Source of the DNA: Oscillospiraceae bacterium
GTDB taxonomy: Bacteria > Bacillota > Clostridia > Oscillospirales > Oscillospiraceae
Assembly (NCBI GenBank): GCA_017397835.1
Contig: JAFQHV010000008.1
Location: 1 to 64,000 of the forward strand
Direction of reading: 5' to 3'
Length of the DNA: 64,000 nucleotides
Shown here: piece after piece, positions 8,228 to 16,707 of the stretch
How the letters are laid out: each line of letters begins with the position of its first letter
Position numbering within the stretch: the first letter of the stretch is position 1
Position numbers and translations under genes: made by a program
The notes under the pieces: model-generated
Told to the model about the DNA's origin: nothing
Database searches by the model: none
The model's input: only the letters and a program-made list of their open reading frames with translations

Positions 8228-9055
8228 TTATTTCTGCACCATGTGCACGTTGATGTGGTCGTAGGTCATTTCCACACCGCGGGCATCAAAGGCGGGCTTC
8301 AGCTTGTCCATCATATCAAAGTAGATGTCCCAGTAATCCACTGCATCGCACCACACGCGAATGGTGTACTCAATGCTGCTGGCACCGTAGTTGGACACCC
8401 GCACAAAGGGGGCGGGGTCACTGTGGATGCGGCTGTCGGCGGCGATCAGGGCGCTGACCGTCTGCTTAACGGTATCGATGTCCGAGTCGTAGGATGCGGT
8501 CACCTTGATCTCCACCCGGCGGGTCGGGTTTCCGTTGTAGTTGGTAATACGGCCGGAGGCCACGTCGCTGTTGGGAATGTGTACCACTTTATTGTCCGGG
8601 GTGACCAGCGTGGTGTAGGCAAGCCCGACGGTTTTGACCGTGCCGCTGTTGGCGCCGGCCTCCACATAGTCACCGGCAGCAAAGGGCTTGCTGACCAAAA
8701 TCTGAATGCCTCCGGCCAGATTGGCAAGGGTATTCTGCAGGGCCAGGGACACCGCCAGACCGGCCACACTCAGCAGAGCGATCAGGCTGGTCACATCCAC
8801 TCCCAAGCTGCTCAAAATGACCAGCGCCGCCACAAAGTACAGCACCACCCGCAGGCCGGTCTTCAAAAATCCCTGCAGCGTGCCGTCCAGCCGGCTCTTG
8901 CCCAGCACCTTGGCCACCACGCCGCCAATGACCTTCACGGCGACGATGCACACCAGCACCGTGAACACCACTTTCAAAATCGCGGGCAGAGACAGCGCCA
9001 GGGACACGCCCGCAAACGCGGAGCCCACGCCGGTAATTGCCTGTGTTACGTCCAT
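8228..9055 (-). CDS. Small-conductance mechanosensitive channel, MscS family
   Basis: A membrane channel that opens under tension during osmotic downshift. The 275-residue protein has three N-terminal helices (about 22-50, 63-88, 92-118). The pore-lining third helix is Ala/Gly-rich (LIALLSVAGLAVSLALQNTL) followed by NLAGG. The beta domain follows (VGLAYTTLVTPDNKVVHIPN, then SGRITNYN). Length matches E. coli MscS. It lies 19 bases downstream of the DtxR-type gene on the same strand and is probably co-transcribed with it. Confidence 0.92.
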   Translation of the reverse strand: MDVTQAITGVGSAFAGVSLALSLPAILKVVFTVLVCIVAVKVIGGVVAKVLGKSRLDGTLQGFLKTGLRVVLYFVAALVILSSLGVDVTSLIALLSVAGLAVSLALQNTLANLAGGIQILVSKPFAAGDYVEAGANSGTVKTVGLAYTTLVTPDNKVVHIPNSDVASGRITNYNGNPTRRVEIKVTASYDSDIDTVKQTVSALIAADSRIHSDPAPFVRVSNYGASSIEYTIRVWCDAVDYWDIYFDMMDKLKPAFDARGVEMTYDHINVHMVQK

Positions 9056-9074
9056 AACAATATTCCTCCTTGAT

Positions 9075-9440
9075 TTACTCGATTCCCATATGTTTTTTCA
9101 GACAGTTGAACGTCTCTTCACTCAGGGCGTGCTCCATGCGGCAGGCATCGTTGGCCGCCACCCAGGGGGACACGCCAAGACCGGTCAGCCAGTTGGTCAG
9201 CAGATTGTGCCGCTCGTACATGGTGCGGGCCACCTGTTCCCCCCGTTCGGTCAGGGTGATGGCACCGGAGCGCGCCATCTCAATGTAGCCGTCGGTACGC
9301 AGAATGGACATGGCACGGCTCACCGACGGTTTGGAGAACCCCAGCTTTTGGGCCACGTCGATGGAACGGACCGTCCCTTTCTCCTGCTGCAGGATCAAAA
9401 TCGCCTCCAGATAGTCTTCGCCGGATTGATGCAGATGCAC
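9075..9440 (-). CDS. DtxR/MntR-family metal-dependent regulator (short form)
   Basis: A metal-responsive repressor of about 121 residues. It has the N-terminal winged helix (SGEDYLEAILILQQEKGTVR, with GFSKPSVSRAMSILR as recognition region, about 6-60) and a dimerisation/metal-binding part with RMEHALSEET (about 100-110). The start is GTG at 9440 with GAGGTGA close upstream. Like MntR it lacks the SH3-like C-terminal domain of DtxR. The metal cannot be told; no transporter gene is adjacent, so its targets are probably elsewhere. Confidence 0.85.
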   Translation of the reverse strand: MHLHQSGEDYLEAILILQQEKGTVRSIDVAQKLGFSKPSVSRAMSILRTDGYIEMARSGAITLTERGEQVARTMYERHNLLTNWLTGLGVSPWVAANDACRMEHALSEETFNCLKKHMGIE

Positions 9441-9466
9441 AAACTCACCTCATTTATCTGTAATGG

Positions 9467-9504
9467 ACATTCCCTTTACGCACATTGGTGCATAAAGGGA
9501 ATGT
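9467..9504. terminator. Long near-perfect hairpin after valS
   Basis: An inverted repeat with about 16 of 17 base pairs and a 4-base loop fills the 70-base gap between valS and the DtxR-type gene. No clear U tract follows, so it could be a terminator, a processing site or an operator. Confidence 0.5.
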
Positions 9505-9509
9505 TGTGC

Positions 9510-12137
9510 TTACATGGTCTTCAGTTGCTCTTCCAGCTTGGCAACCAGCTCGGCCAACGTAGCGGCACGCTCTTTCTCCGCATTTACCACGTTGGCGGGC
9601 GCCTTGCTGACAAAACCGGGGTTGGACAGCTTGGCGTTGAGCTTGGTCAGCTCATCGGAATTCTTCTTCAGTTCCTTCTCGATGCGGGCCTTCTCCTTGG
9701 CCAGATCCACCAGCTCACCCATGGGGATGAACAGTTGGGCAACGGGAGTCACAATAACCACCTGACCGGCGGCATCGGGGGCCTGCTCGGCGGGGACGAT
9801 GGTCACCTCGCTGGCGTAGCCAAGGCGCTTGAGGAAGGCAACGCCGGCAGCAAACACGTCCTGCTGTGCCGTGGCAACGGTGAGCTGTGCCTTCCTGGAC
9901 GGAGGCACGTTCATCTCGGCGCGGCGGGTGCGAATGGCGCGGATGGCGTCCATGACCTGCTCCAGCGCCTTCTCCTCGGCGGCAAAGGCCAGATCCTCGC
10001 GGTACTCGGGCCACTTCTGCAGCATGAGGAAGTCGCCCTCGTGAGGCAGCGCCTGCCAGATCTCCTCGGTAATAAAGGGCATGAAGGGGTGCAGCAGCTT
10101 CAAAATCTCGGTCAGCACGTAGCACAGCACCTGCTGGGCGCGGGTCTTGCTGTCGGCATCCTCCCCCTGCAGGCGGGACTTGGTCAGCTCGATATACCAG
10201 TCGCAGTAGCTGTCCCAGATGAAGTCGTACACCTTCTGGGCGGCCACGCCCAGCTCGTAGCGGTCCATGTTCTCGGTCACGTCGGGAATGAGGCTGTTGA
10301 GTTTGGACAGGATCCACTTATCCTCCAGCTCCAGCTTATCGGGCAGAGCGCACTTGTCGATGGTCAGGTTCATCATCAGGAAGCGACTGGCGTTCCAAAT
10401 CTTGTTGGCGAAGTTGCGCATGGCCTCACACCGCTCGGTGTAGAAGCGCATATCGTTGCCGGGGCTGTTGCCGGTAACCAAATTGAAACGCAGGGCGTCA
10501 GCGCCGTAGTTCTCGGCGATCTCCAGGGGGTCGATGCCGTTGCCCAAAGACTTGGACATCTTGCGGCCCTTGTCGTCGCGGACCAAGCCGTGGATGAACA
10601 CGGTGTGGAAGGGAGGCAGCTTGGTATGCTCGCAGGCGGAGAAGATCATGCGGGCCACCCAGAAGAAGATGATGTCGTAGCCGGTGACCAGCACGTCGGT
10701 GGGATAGAAGTACTTCAGATCCTCGCTGTCGGCATTGGGCCAGCCCAAAGTGGAGAAGGGCCACAGTGCGGAGGAGAACCAGGTATCCAGCACATCGGGG
10801 TCGCGCTCGATATGCTTGCTGCCGCAGTGGGCGCATTCGGTGGCATCCTCACGGCTGACGGTCATCTTGCCGCAGTCGGCGCAGTACCACACGGGGATCT
10901 GATGGCCCCACCACAGTTGGCGGGAGATGCACCAGTCACGGACGTTTTCCATCCAGTTGGTGTAGGTCTTGGCAAAGCGGTCGGGGACGAACTTGGTCTC
11001 CCCCTCGTTGACCACACGCAGCGCTTCCTTGGCCAAAGGCTCCATCTTCACGAACCACTGGGCGGAGATGATGGGCTCCACGTCCTTGTGGCAGCGGTAG
11101 CAGGTGCCGACGTTGTGGGAGTAGTCGTCGATCTTCTCCATCAGGCCCAGTGCCTCCAGATCGGCAACCACGGCCTTGCGGGCCTCGTAGCGGTCCATGC
11201 CCTCATACTTGCCGCCGTTGGCGTTGACCCTGCCGTTGTCGTCCAGCACACGGATGGTATCCAGATTGTGGCGCAGACCAACCTCAAAGTCGTTGGGGTC
11301 GTGGGCGGGAGTCATCTTCACGCAGCCGGTACCGAAGTCCATCTCCACGTACTCGTCGGCCACGATGGGGATCTCTCGGTCCATCAGGGGCAGAGTGACG
11401 GTCTTGCCCACCAGGTGCTTGTAGCGCTCGTCCTCGGGGTGGACGGCCACGCCGGTGTCGCCCATCATAGTCTCGGGACGGGTGGTGGCCACCACCAGAT
11501 AGCCGCTGCCGTCGGTCAGGGGGTAGCGCATATGCCACATATGGCCGGGCTTGTCCTGATACTCCACCTCGGCGTCGGACAGGGCGGTGACGCAGTTGGG
11601 GCACCAGTTGATGATGCGGCTGCCCTTGTAGATCAGGCCCTTTTCGTACAGGGACACGAACACCTCACGCACAGCCTTGGAGCAGCCCTCGTCCATGGTG
11701 AAGCGGGAACGCTCCCAGTCGCAGGAGGCACCCATCTTCTTCTGCTGGGCCACGATGCGGTCGCCGTACTTGTTCTTCCAGTCCCATACGCGGTCCAGGA
11801 ACTTCTCACGGCCCAGATCGTAGCGGGTCAGGCCCTCTTCATTGCGCAAAGCCTCCTCCACCTTGATTTGGGTGGCGATGCCGGCGTGGTCGGTGCCGGG
11901 CACCCACAGGGCGGCAAAGCCCTGCATACGCTTGAAGCGGATCAGGATGTCCTGCAGGGTACAGTCCATAGCGTGACCCATGTGCAGCTGACCGGTCACG
12001 TTGGGGGGCGGCATGACGATGGTAAAAGGCTTTTTCTGCGGGTCGCGCTCAGCCCGGAAGCAGCCGTTTTTCTCCCACGCCTCATAGATGCGGGACTCTA
12101 CCTCCTGGGGTTCGTAAACCTTGGGCAGTTCTTTCAT
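9510..12137 (-). CDS. valS: Valine--tRNA ligase
   Basis: A class I synthetase that charges tRNA-Val and edits mischarged threonine. The 875-residue protein begins [21 protein letters not shown]. It shows the HIGH-type motif ([16 protein letters not shown], about 40-55), the CP1 editing domain, KMSKSLGNG (about 530), the anticodon-binding domain and the C-terminal coiled-coil arm ([17 protein letters not shown] through the end). The start at 12137 has AAAGGAG upstream. Expression is set by the T-box leader directly upstream. Confidence 0.97.
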   Translation of the reverse strand: MKELPKVYEPQEVESRIYEAWEKNGCFRAERDPQKKPFTIVMPPPNVTGQLHMGHAMDCTLQDILIRFKRMQGFAALWVPGTDHAGIATQIKVEEALRNEEGLTRYDLGREKFLDRVWDWKNKYGDRIVAQQKKMGASCDWERSRFTMDEGCSKAVREVFVSLYEKGLIYKGSRIINWCPNCVTALSDAEVEYQDKPGHMWHMRYPLTDGSGYLVVATTRPETMMGDTGVAVHPEDERYKHLVGKTVTLPLMDREIPIVADEYVEMDFGTGCVKMTPAHDPNDFEVGLRHNLDTIRVLDDNGRVNANGGKYEGMDRYEARKAVVADLEALGLMEKIDDYSHNVGTCYRCHKDVEPIISAQWFVKMEPLAKEALRVVNEGETKFVPDRFAKTYTNWMENVRDWCISRQLWWGHQIPVWYCADCGKMTVSREDATECAHCGSKHIERDPDVLDTWFSSALWPFSTLGWPNADSEDLKYFYPTDVLVTGYDIIFFWVARMIFSACEHTKLPPFHTVFIHGLVRDDKGRKMSKSLGNGIDPLEIAENYGADALRFNLVTGNSPGNDMRFYTERCEAMRNFANKIWNASRFLMMNLTIDKCALPDKLELEDKWILSKLNSLIPDVTENMDRYELGVAAQKVYDFIWDSYCDWYIELTKSRLQGEDADSKTRAQQVLCYVLTEILKLLHPFMPFITEEIWQALPHEGDFLMLQKWPEYREDLAFAAEEKALEQVMDAIRAIRTRRAEMNVPPSRKAQLTVATAQQDVFAAGVAFLKRLGYASEVTIVPAEQAPDAAGQVVIVTPVAQLFIPMGELVDLAKEKARIEKELKKNSDELTKLNAKLSNPGFVSKAPANVVNAEKERAATLAELVAKLEEQLKTM

Positions 12138-12161
12138 AGTAAACTCTCCTTTCGGGGCAAC

Positions 12162-12398
12162 AAAAAATCGCCCCAAGCAATTTTGCTCAGGGCGAACGTA
12201 TTATGTCCGCGGTACCACCTGAATTTCCCTTTTGCAAGGGACACTCGTTGCCTCGGTAACGGGAGGACCCGTCGGTTCCTACTCCATTCAGAACCGCAGC
12301 TCCGGGACGACTTCCACGGGGTTGGACGGTGCCTTTCACCCACCGGCACCTCTCTGCAGACCAAGCTGACGTGTACTGCTTCCCTTCCAAGCTTTTTA
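12162..12398 (-). promoter_or_regulatory. T-box riboswitch leader of valS
   Basis: The conserved T-box core AGGTGGTACCGCGG is on the minus strand at 12220-12207. It is followed by a terminator hairpin (12194-12169) and a run of U (12168-12162) just before the valS ribosome site. Upstream, the leader has the Stem I region and the GAGTAGG segment usual in clostridial T-boxes. A GTC valine triplet in a GGAA-GTC context at 12311-12309 is the probable specifier. Uncharged tRNA-Val would favour antitermination. The specifier is an inference. Confidence 0.92.
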
Positions 12399-12405
12399 CC
12401 CGCTT

Positions 12406-12434
12406 ATTATATTGTATCCTTCCCCATTTGTCAA
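12406..12434 (-). promoter_or_regulatory. Consensus promoter of the valS leader
   Basis: A perfect TTGACA (12434-12429), 17-base spacer, TATAAT (12411-12406). The start site would be near 12399. Confidence 0.88.
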
Positions 12435-12443
12435 GTATCACGC

Positions 12444-12480
12444 AAAAATGCCCCGCAGCACAGCAGCGGGGCATTTTTTT
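12444..12480. terminator. Terminator of the nag operon
   Basis: Stem aaaaatgccccgc / gcggggcattttt with a loop of about nine bases. The A and T runs on either side make it active in both directions; it ends nagA-nagB-nanA and separates them from the valS promoter. Confidence 0.88.
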
Positions 12481-12487
12481 GCGTTCA

Positions 12488-13411
12488 TTACACGTTGCAG
12501 TCCCGAACGAACTCGTAGAAGCCTTCCTTCTTCAGCAGATCCACCATGGTCTGCCGGTCCAGATCGCTCATGGGCAAGAAGGGACCCAGCACCGTACCGG
12601 CGTTGAAGCCCATAGAGTTCAGCACCGCCTTGCCGACCGGCTGGATGGCAGGCTTGGCGAACTTCTTGATCAGGGCGATGTAGTGGCACACGCGCCACTG
12701 CAGGGCCTGGGCCTGGGCAAAGTCACCGGCCGCAAAGCTGTCGTAGATCTTGCAGCAGGCCTTGGTCATCACGTTGTACCAGGCACCCACACCGCCGTCG
12801 CCGCCCATGGTCAGGGCGTTGAGCAGCATGGCGTCGAAGCCGATGTAAGCCTGGATCTCGCCGTTGTTGTAGTCCTTGATCTTGCGGAACTCCTCCATGT
12901 TCATGCCGGTGTACTTCACGCCCACGATGTTGGGGTCCTTGACCAGATCGGCCACGAAGTCCACCGTCAGCTGGAAGCTGGAGGTAGTGGGCATGTAGTA
13001 GACCAGCACGGGCATATCCGCCTCACGCGAAATGGCCTTGTAGTACTCCCGAACGTAGTCCAGATTCATGGGGTTGTAGTAGGGAATGACGGAACACACG
13101 CCGTCGGCGCCGATGCTCTTGGCGTGGGCGGTGAGCTTGACCGCGGTGGCGGTGTCCGTACTGCCCACGTGGACGATCATGGGCACGCGCCCCTTGTTGT
13201 GGCCGATCATCAGCTCGGCCAGCTCCATGCGCTGATCCACGGACATGAGGGTGCCCTCGCCGGTGCTGCCGCCCACGAAAAAGGCATCCATGCCGTTTTC
13301 GATGTTGTAGTCCATGATCTCCTTGACGCCCTCGACAATGATTTTGCCGTTCTTGTCAAAGGGGGTAAAGGAGGCACCCCATACGCCCTTGGGCAAATAC
13401 TTCTTTTTCAC
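12488..13411 (-). CDS. nanA: DHDPS/NAL-family aldolase, probable N-acetylneuraminate lyase
   Basis: A class I aldolase predicted to split N-acetylneuraminate into ManNAc and pyruvate. The 307-residue TIM barrel has GGSTGEG (about 47-53), the form typical of sialate lyases rather than the GTTGE of dihydrodipicolinate synthase. It also has the Tyr of VYYMPTTS (about 140-147) and the Schiff-base Lys in VGVKYTG (about 167-173). The start is GTG at 13411 after AAAGGGGAG. It is last in nagA-nagB-nanA, which favours an amino-sugar substrate over a lysine-pathway role. Another keto-acid aldolase is possible, and no sialic acid transporter or kinase is nearby. Confidence 0.78.
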   Translation of the reverse strand: MKKKYLPKGVWGASFTPFDKNGKIIVEGVKEIMDYNIENGMDAFFVGGSTGEGTLMSVDQRMELAELMIGHNKGRVPMIVHVGSTDTATAVKLTAHAKSIGADGVCSVIPYYNPMNLDYVREYYKAISREADMPVLVYYMPTTSSFQLTVDFVADLVKDPNIVGVKYTGMNMEEFRKIKDYNNGEIQAYIGFDAMLLNALTMGGDGGVGAWYNVMTKACCKIYDSFAAGDFAQAQALQWRVCHYIALIKKFAKPAIQPVGKAVLNSMGFNAGTVLGPFLPMSDLDRQTMVDLLKKEGFYEFVRDCNV

Positions 13412-13430
13412 GTTGCTCTCCCCTTTCCGA

Positions 13431-14192
13431 TCAGCCGTGCTTGGCCAAAATTTCGGCGCTGCACATGGAGGCGGAACCCTCGTCCAGATACAGCTCCGCG
13501 TTGGGATGCTCCAGCAGCAGGGTGGCGGGAACCATGGGGTCGGTCTTGCCGCGGGTCAGGGTGTTGAAGATGGCCTGCGCCTTGCGGGGGCCGGGGACGG
13601 CGGAGACGATCTTTTTGCACTTCATGATCTGACCGGGGGTCATGGAGATGGCCTGCTTGGGCACGTCATCCAGGGTGGCGAACCAGCCCTCGTTGACCTG
13701 CTGCTGCTTGCAGGTGTCGTTCAGATTGACCACGTGGTAGGCACCGGCCTTGTCAAACTGAGCAGGGGGATCGTTGAAGGCGATGTGGGCATTCTCACCG
13801 ATGCCGATGGCACCCACGTCGATGGTCAGGCCGTCGAACTCACGCTCCAGTTCCGCCAGATGCTCTTCCAGCTTGTCGTCCTCACAGCCCACGAACACGG
13901 CGCGCTTGAGGGGGATCTTGCTGACAAAGCGTTCCTTCAGGTACTTGCGGAATGAGGCGATGTGGCTCTCGGGCAGGGCCACGTACTCATCCAAATGGTA
14001 CATGGTGACACGGGTCCAGTCCACGTCGTTGCGGGCCAGCAGGGCCACGAAGGTGGTGAACTGGGAGGAGCCGGTGGAGGCCAGGAAAGTGGCCTCGCCC
14101 TTGGCGGCGATGGCTGCCTTCAAGCCCTCGGCAATGGCTTCGGCTGCGGCAACGCCCAGCAGCTCTTCGTTTTTGGATACATTGATTTTCAT
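13431..14192 (-). CDS. nagB: NagB-family glucosamine-6-phosphate deaminase-like protein
   Basis: Predicted to convert glucosamine-6-phosphate to fructose-6-phosphate and ammonia. The 253-residue protein has the family phosphate-loop region (ASTGSSQFTTF, about 39-49) and MYHLDEYVALP (about 64-74). The active-site segment is GIGENAHIAFNDPP. The canonical enzyme has D-G-H and F-N-E there, so this protein carries Asn for the catalytic Asp and Asp for the Glu. That marks a divergent subgroup, possibly with a different amino-sugar phosphate. The start at 14192 has AGGAGG upstream. It is the middle gene of nagA-nagB-nanA. Confidence 0.82.
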   Translation of the reverse strand: MKINVSKNEELLGVAAAEAIAEGLKAAIAAKGEATFLASTGSSQFTTFVALLARNDVDWTRVTMYHLDEYVALPESHIASFRKYLKERFVSKIPLKRAVFVGCEDDKLEEHLAELEREFDGLTIDVGAIGIGENAHIAFNDPPAQFDKAGAYHVVNLNDTCKQQQVNEGWFATLDDVPKQAISMTPGQIMKCKKIVSAVPGPRKAQAIFNTLTRGKTDPMVPATLLLEHPNAELYLDEGSASMCSAEILAKHG

Positions 14193-14222
14193 GGATATAC
14201 CTCCTGTTATGATTATACGTTT

Positions 14223-15410
14223 TTATTTCAGCAGGCCGACAAGTCCGCGGCCGCCTACCATCACGCCGGTAACATTAACTTCATCGTCGAAGCACACCAA
14301 ATCAGCTTCTTTACCCACTTCGATGGAGCCCTTTCGGTCACCAAGTCCTATAATTTCCGCCGGGGTAAGTGTCATCATACGCACCGCCTCATGCAGGGGC
14401 ACGCCGGCCTGCTCCGTCATCACCCGCACCAACCGGTCATCGGTGGCGATGCTGCCGGCAAAGGCCGTGCGGTCGGGCAGCTTGGCCACGCCGTCCTCGA
14501 TGATGACCCGCTGTCCGTTTTCCAGACTGCCCAGGATGGATTCTGTCACGTCCTGCCCGGCACAGCGCATACTGTCGCAGGTCAGGGCGACCCGCGCCGC
14601 CCCCTTGAACCGCCAGACCATATTCAGCAGCTCCGGCGGCAGGTGGCAGCCATCGGCAATGATCTCCACCGTCATGTCCGGGATGCAGAAGGCACTCTCC
14701 AGCACGCCGCTGTGGCGGAACCCGTTACGGCGGGTAATGGTGGACATGGACGAATACAGGTGGGTCACGTGGGTCACGCCATGGGCAAAGGCGGGCACTA
14801 CCTGGGAATACTCCGCGTTGGAGTGACCCAGGGAAGGCAGCACCCCCTCCCGCATCAGGGCATCGGCAAAGCGGTCGGCACCGGGTCGTTCCACCGCCAG
14901 GGTCCAGCGCTTGATGGCCCCGCGGCCGTACTCCAAAAACGCCTCGTACTCCTCCGGGTCAGGGTCACGGATGTACTTGGGGTCGATGGCACCGCACTGT
15001 TCCACGTTGAGATACGGCCCCTCCATGTGCAGGCCGTGGAGGTTCAGACTCTCCCCTTCCAGAGCTGCTCTGGCCGCACGGAAAGCATCGATACTGCGGT
15101 AAATCTCTTCCGCCGAAGCCGCCAGCGTGGTGGGAAGCAGCGTGGTGGTTCCGTGGCGCAGCAGAGTGTCACAGGCGGTGGCAAAGGCCTCCACCGTGCC
15201 ATCCATAAAGTCCGCGCCGCCGGCGCCGTGGCTGTGCAGTTCCACAAAGCCGGGAGCAAGGTAGCGTCCGCCCAGATCGATGCTCCGGTCCGCAGACACC
15301 TTCGACCGGTCGAAGCAGACCTGTGCAATGTGCCCGTCCTCCACCAGCACACAGCCGGCCCGGATGGCATCGGGCAGGATTAAATTACAGTTAAAAAGCA
15401 GTGTGCGCAT
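14223..15410 (-). CDS. nagA: N-acetylglucosamine-6-phosphate deacetylase
   Basis: It hydrolyses GlcNAc-6-phosphate to glucosamine-6-phosphate and acetate, feeding NagB. The 395-residue amidohydrolase has the metal-site motifs HSHGAGGADFMDG (about 58-70), LHMEGPYLN (about 122-130), and GHSNAEY (about 197-203). TCDSMRCAGQ lies near 277, and KGSIEVGKEADLVCF near the end. The start at 15410 has GGGGG seven bases upstream; the frame is open further but begins before the predicted start site. It is the first gene of the operon, under the promoter at 15457-15485. Confidence 0.93.
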   Translation of the reverse strand: MRTLLFNCNLILPDAIRAGCVLVEDGHIAQVCFDRSKVSADRSIDLGGRYLAPGFVELHSHGAGGADFMDGTVEAFATACDTLLRHGTTTLLPTTLAASAEEIYRSIDAFRAARAALEGESLNLHGLHMEGPYLNVEQCGAIDPKYIRDPDPEEYEAFLEYGRGAIKRWTLAVERPGADRFADALMREGVLPSLGHSNAEYSQVVPAFAHGVTHVTHLYSSMSTITRRNGFRHSGVLESAFCIPDMTVEIIADGCHLPPELLNMVWRFKGAARVALTCDSMRCAGQDVTESILGSLENGQRVIIEDGVAKLPDRTAFAGSIATDDRLVRVMTEQAGVPLHEAVRMMTLTPAEIIGLGDRKGSIEVGKEADLVCFDDEVNVTGVMVGGRGLVGLLK

Positions 15411-15425
15411 AGGAACCCCCTTTTT

Positions 15426-15435
15426 GTTGCACAAC
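15426..15435 (-). promoter_or_regulatory. Candidate LacI-type operator in the nagA leader
   Basis: GTTG-TG-CAAC is a small dyad about 15-25 bases downstream of the predicted nagA start site. A half copy (TGCAAC) occupies the same place in the leader of the divergent lacI-type gene at 15615-15620. Confidence 0.4.
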
Positions 15436-15456
15436 TTAATTTCCTTTTCCAGGACT

Positions 15457-15485
15457 ATTATAATCAATCCCTACCCATTTGTAAA
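15457..15485 (-). promoter_or_regulatory. Promoter of nagA-nagB-nanA
   Basis: Minus strand TTTACA (15485-15480), 17-base spacer, TATAAT (15462-15457). Confidence 0.8.
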
Positions 15486-15569
15486 GAGCTGTCTCCCCGA
15501 ATTTTCACAATATTTTCACTCTTTTCCCCGTCCCCGTCATATCTTTTCCCATTTTTTCTCTTCCGGCTC

Positions 15570-15598
15570 TTGATTTTCCCTTGTGGAACTGATATAAT
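15570..15598 (+). promoter_or_regulatory. Promoter of the lacI-type regulator
   Basis: TTGATT (15570-15575), 17-base spacer, TATAAT (15593-15598). The start codon is about 32 bases after the predicted start site. Confidence 0.78.
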
Positions 15599-15636
15599 TG
15601 TTTCTGAAATTAAATGCAACAAAACGAGGTGTTCCT

Positions 15637-16662
15637 ATGCGTCCAAAACAGAGCACACCCACAATTTATGATATTGCCGCCGCGGCCGGGGTTTCCCCCT
15701 CCACCGTTTCCCGGGTCCTGGGGGGCAGCAGTTATCCCGTGGCGCCCAGAACAAAGGCCCGTATTGCAGAGCTTGCCGCGCAGATGGGCTACGTGTCCAA
15801 GCTCCCCCGCACCGACCACACATCTTCAGAACGGGTCCACGTCCTCGTCCCCGATTTATGCAATCCGTTTTATACCGCGCTGGTCAGTGGGTTGGAACGC
15901 TCTTTGCGGACATTTAATCTGGACATGGTGCTGACCAACACAAATTGGGACATCGCCCGGGAAAAGTCTTTGATTTCCCAGCTGACGCGCCTGAACGCAC
16001 CCATGATCATCGCCCCCTGTTCTCAGGACCTGAGCCACATCGAGTCGGCTTTGAGCCGCCGTGCCGAAATCGTACTGATCGAAGCCGCACTGCCTCAAAA
16101 GTGCCCCGGGATCCAGTTCAACAGCCGTGCCGGCGGCACCATGGCGGCACAATACCTGCTCAGCCGTGGGTTGGAGCGGATCGCCTACCTCTCTCCCCCG
16201 CTGACCCGCCACACACGTTTGGAGGTGTATCAGGGCTTTTGTGCCGCTATGGAGGCCGCTTCTCTCCCCCTTGACCCCAACCTCGTCCTGATCGGAACGG
16301 AAGAGGCCGTAACCGACGAGGCCGCCTGCGCCATCGGCGCGCAGCTGTGCAGTCAGCTGCTGTCCAGCCTGTCCACCCCGCCGCAGGCCATCTTCTGCGA
16401 AAACGATATGATCGCCTTGGGTGTTCTGCAGCATCTGCGCACCACTCCCCTTCGCGTACCGGAAGACATCTCTGTCATCGGCATCGACAACATCCCTCTG
16501 GGTGCCCTGGCCACGCCGCAGCTGACCACCATCGACCAATGCACCCGGGAAATGGGTTCTTTGGCCGCCGAACTGTTCCACGCCCAGCACCTGGACCCCA
16601 GCCGAAAACCCGTTCAGCTGCTGCTGGAACCGCAGCTGATCGTGCGTCAAACCGTCCAATAA
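15637..16662 (+). CDS. LacI/GalR-family transcriptional regulator, probable controller of the nag operon
   Basis: A sugar-responsive DNA-binding protein of 341 residues. The N-terminal LacI helix-turn-helix is clear (TIYDIAAAAGVSPSTVSRVL, about 9-28, then hinge). A periplasmic-binding-protein-like sensor domain follows (about 65-335), with VLVPDLCNPFYTALV and the C-terminal VIGIDNIPLGALATPQLTT. The start at 15637 follows ACGAGGTG; the frame is open 13 codons further, but those lie upstream of the predicted start site. It is divergent from nagA and its leader shares about 35 bases with the nagA leader, which supports joint control. Confidence 0.88.
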   Translation: MRPKQSTPTIYDIAAAAGVSPSTVSRVLGGSSYPVAPRTKARIAELAAQMGYVSKLPRTDHTSSERVHVLVPDLCNPFYTALVSGLERSLRTFNLDMVLTNTNWDIAREKSLISQLTRLNAPMIIAPCSQDLSHIESALSRRAEIVLIEAALPQKCPGIQFNSRAGGTMAAQYLLSRGLERIAYLSPPLTRHTRLEVYQGFCAAMEAASLPLDPNLVLIGTEEAVTDEAACAIGAQLCSQLLSSLSTPPQAIFCENDMIALGVLQHLRTTPLRVPEDISVIGIDNIPLGALATPQLTTIDQCTREMGSLAAELFHAQHLDPSRKPVQLLLEPQLIVRQTVQ

Positions 16663-16664
16663 CA

Positions 16665-16705
16665 AAAAGAAGTGCGATTTTCGTTGTGAAAATCGCACTT
16701 CTTTT
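16665..16705. terminator. Bidirectional terminator between lacI-type gene and ltaS-like gene
   Basis: A stem of about 17 bp (aaaagaagtgcgatttt / aaaatcgcacttctttt) with a 7-base loop lies between convergent genes. Confidence 0.88.
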
Positions 16706-16707
16706 CC

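Noticed and set aside
8706..12518. A very long open frame on the plus strand opposite valS
   Set aside because: It lies antisense to an undisputed valS. GC-rich codon bias leaves the opposite strand free of stops, and the translation has low-complexity His/Gly/Val content without motifs.
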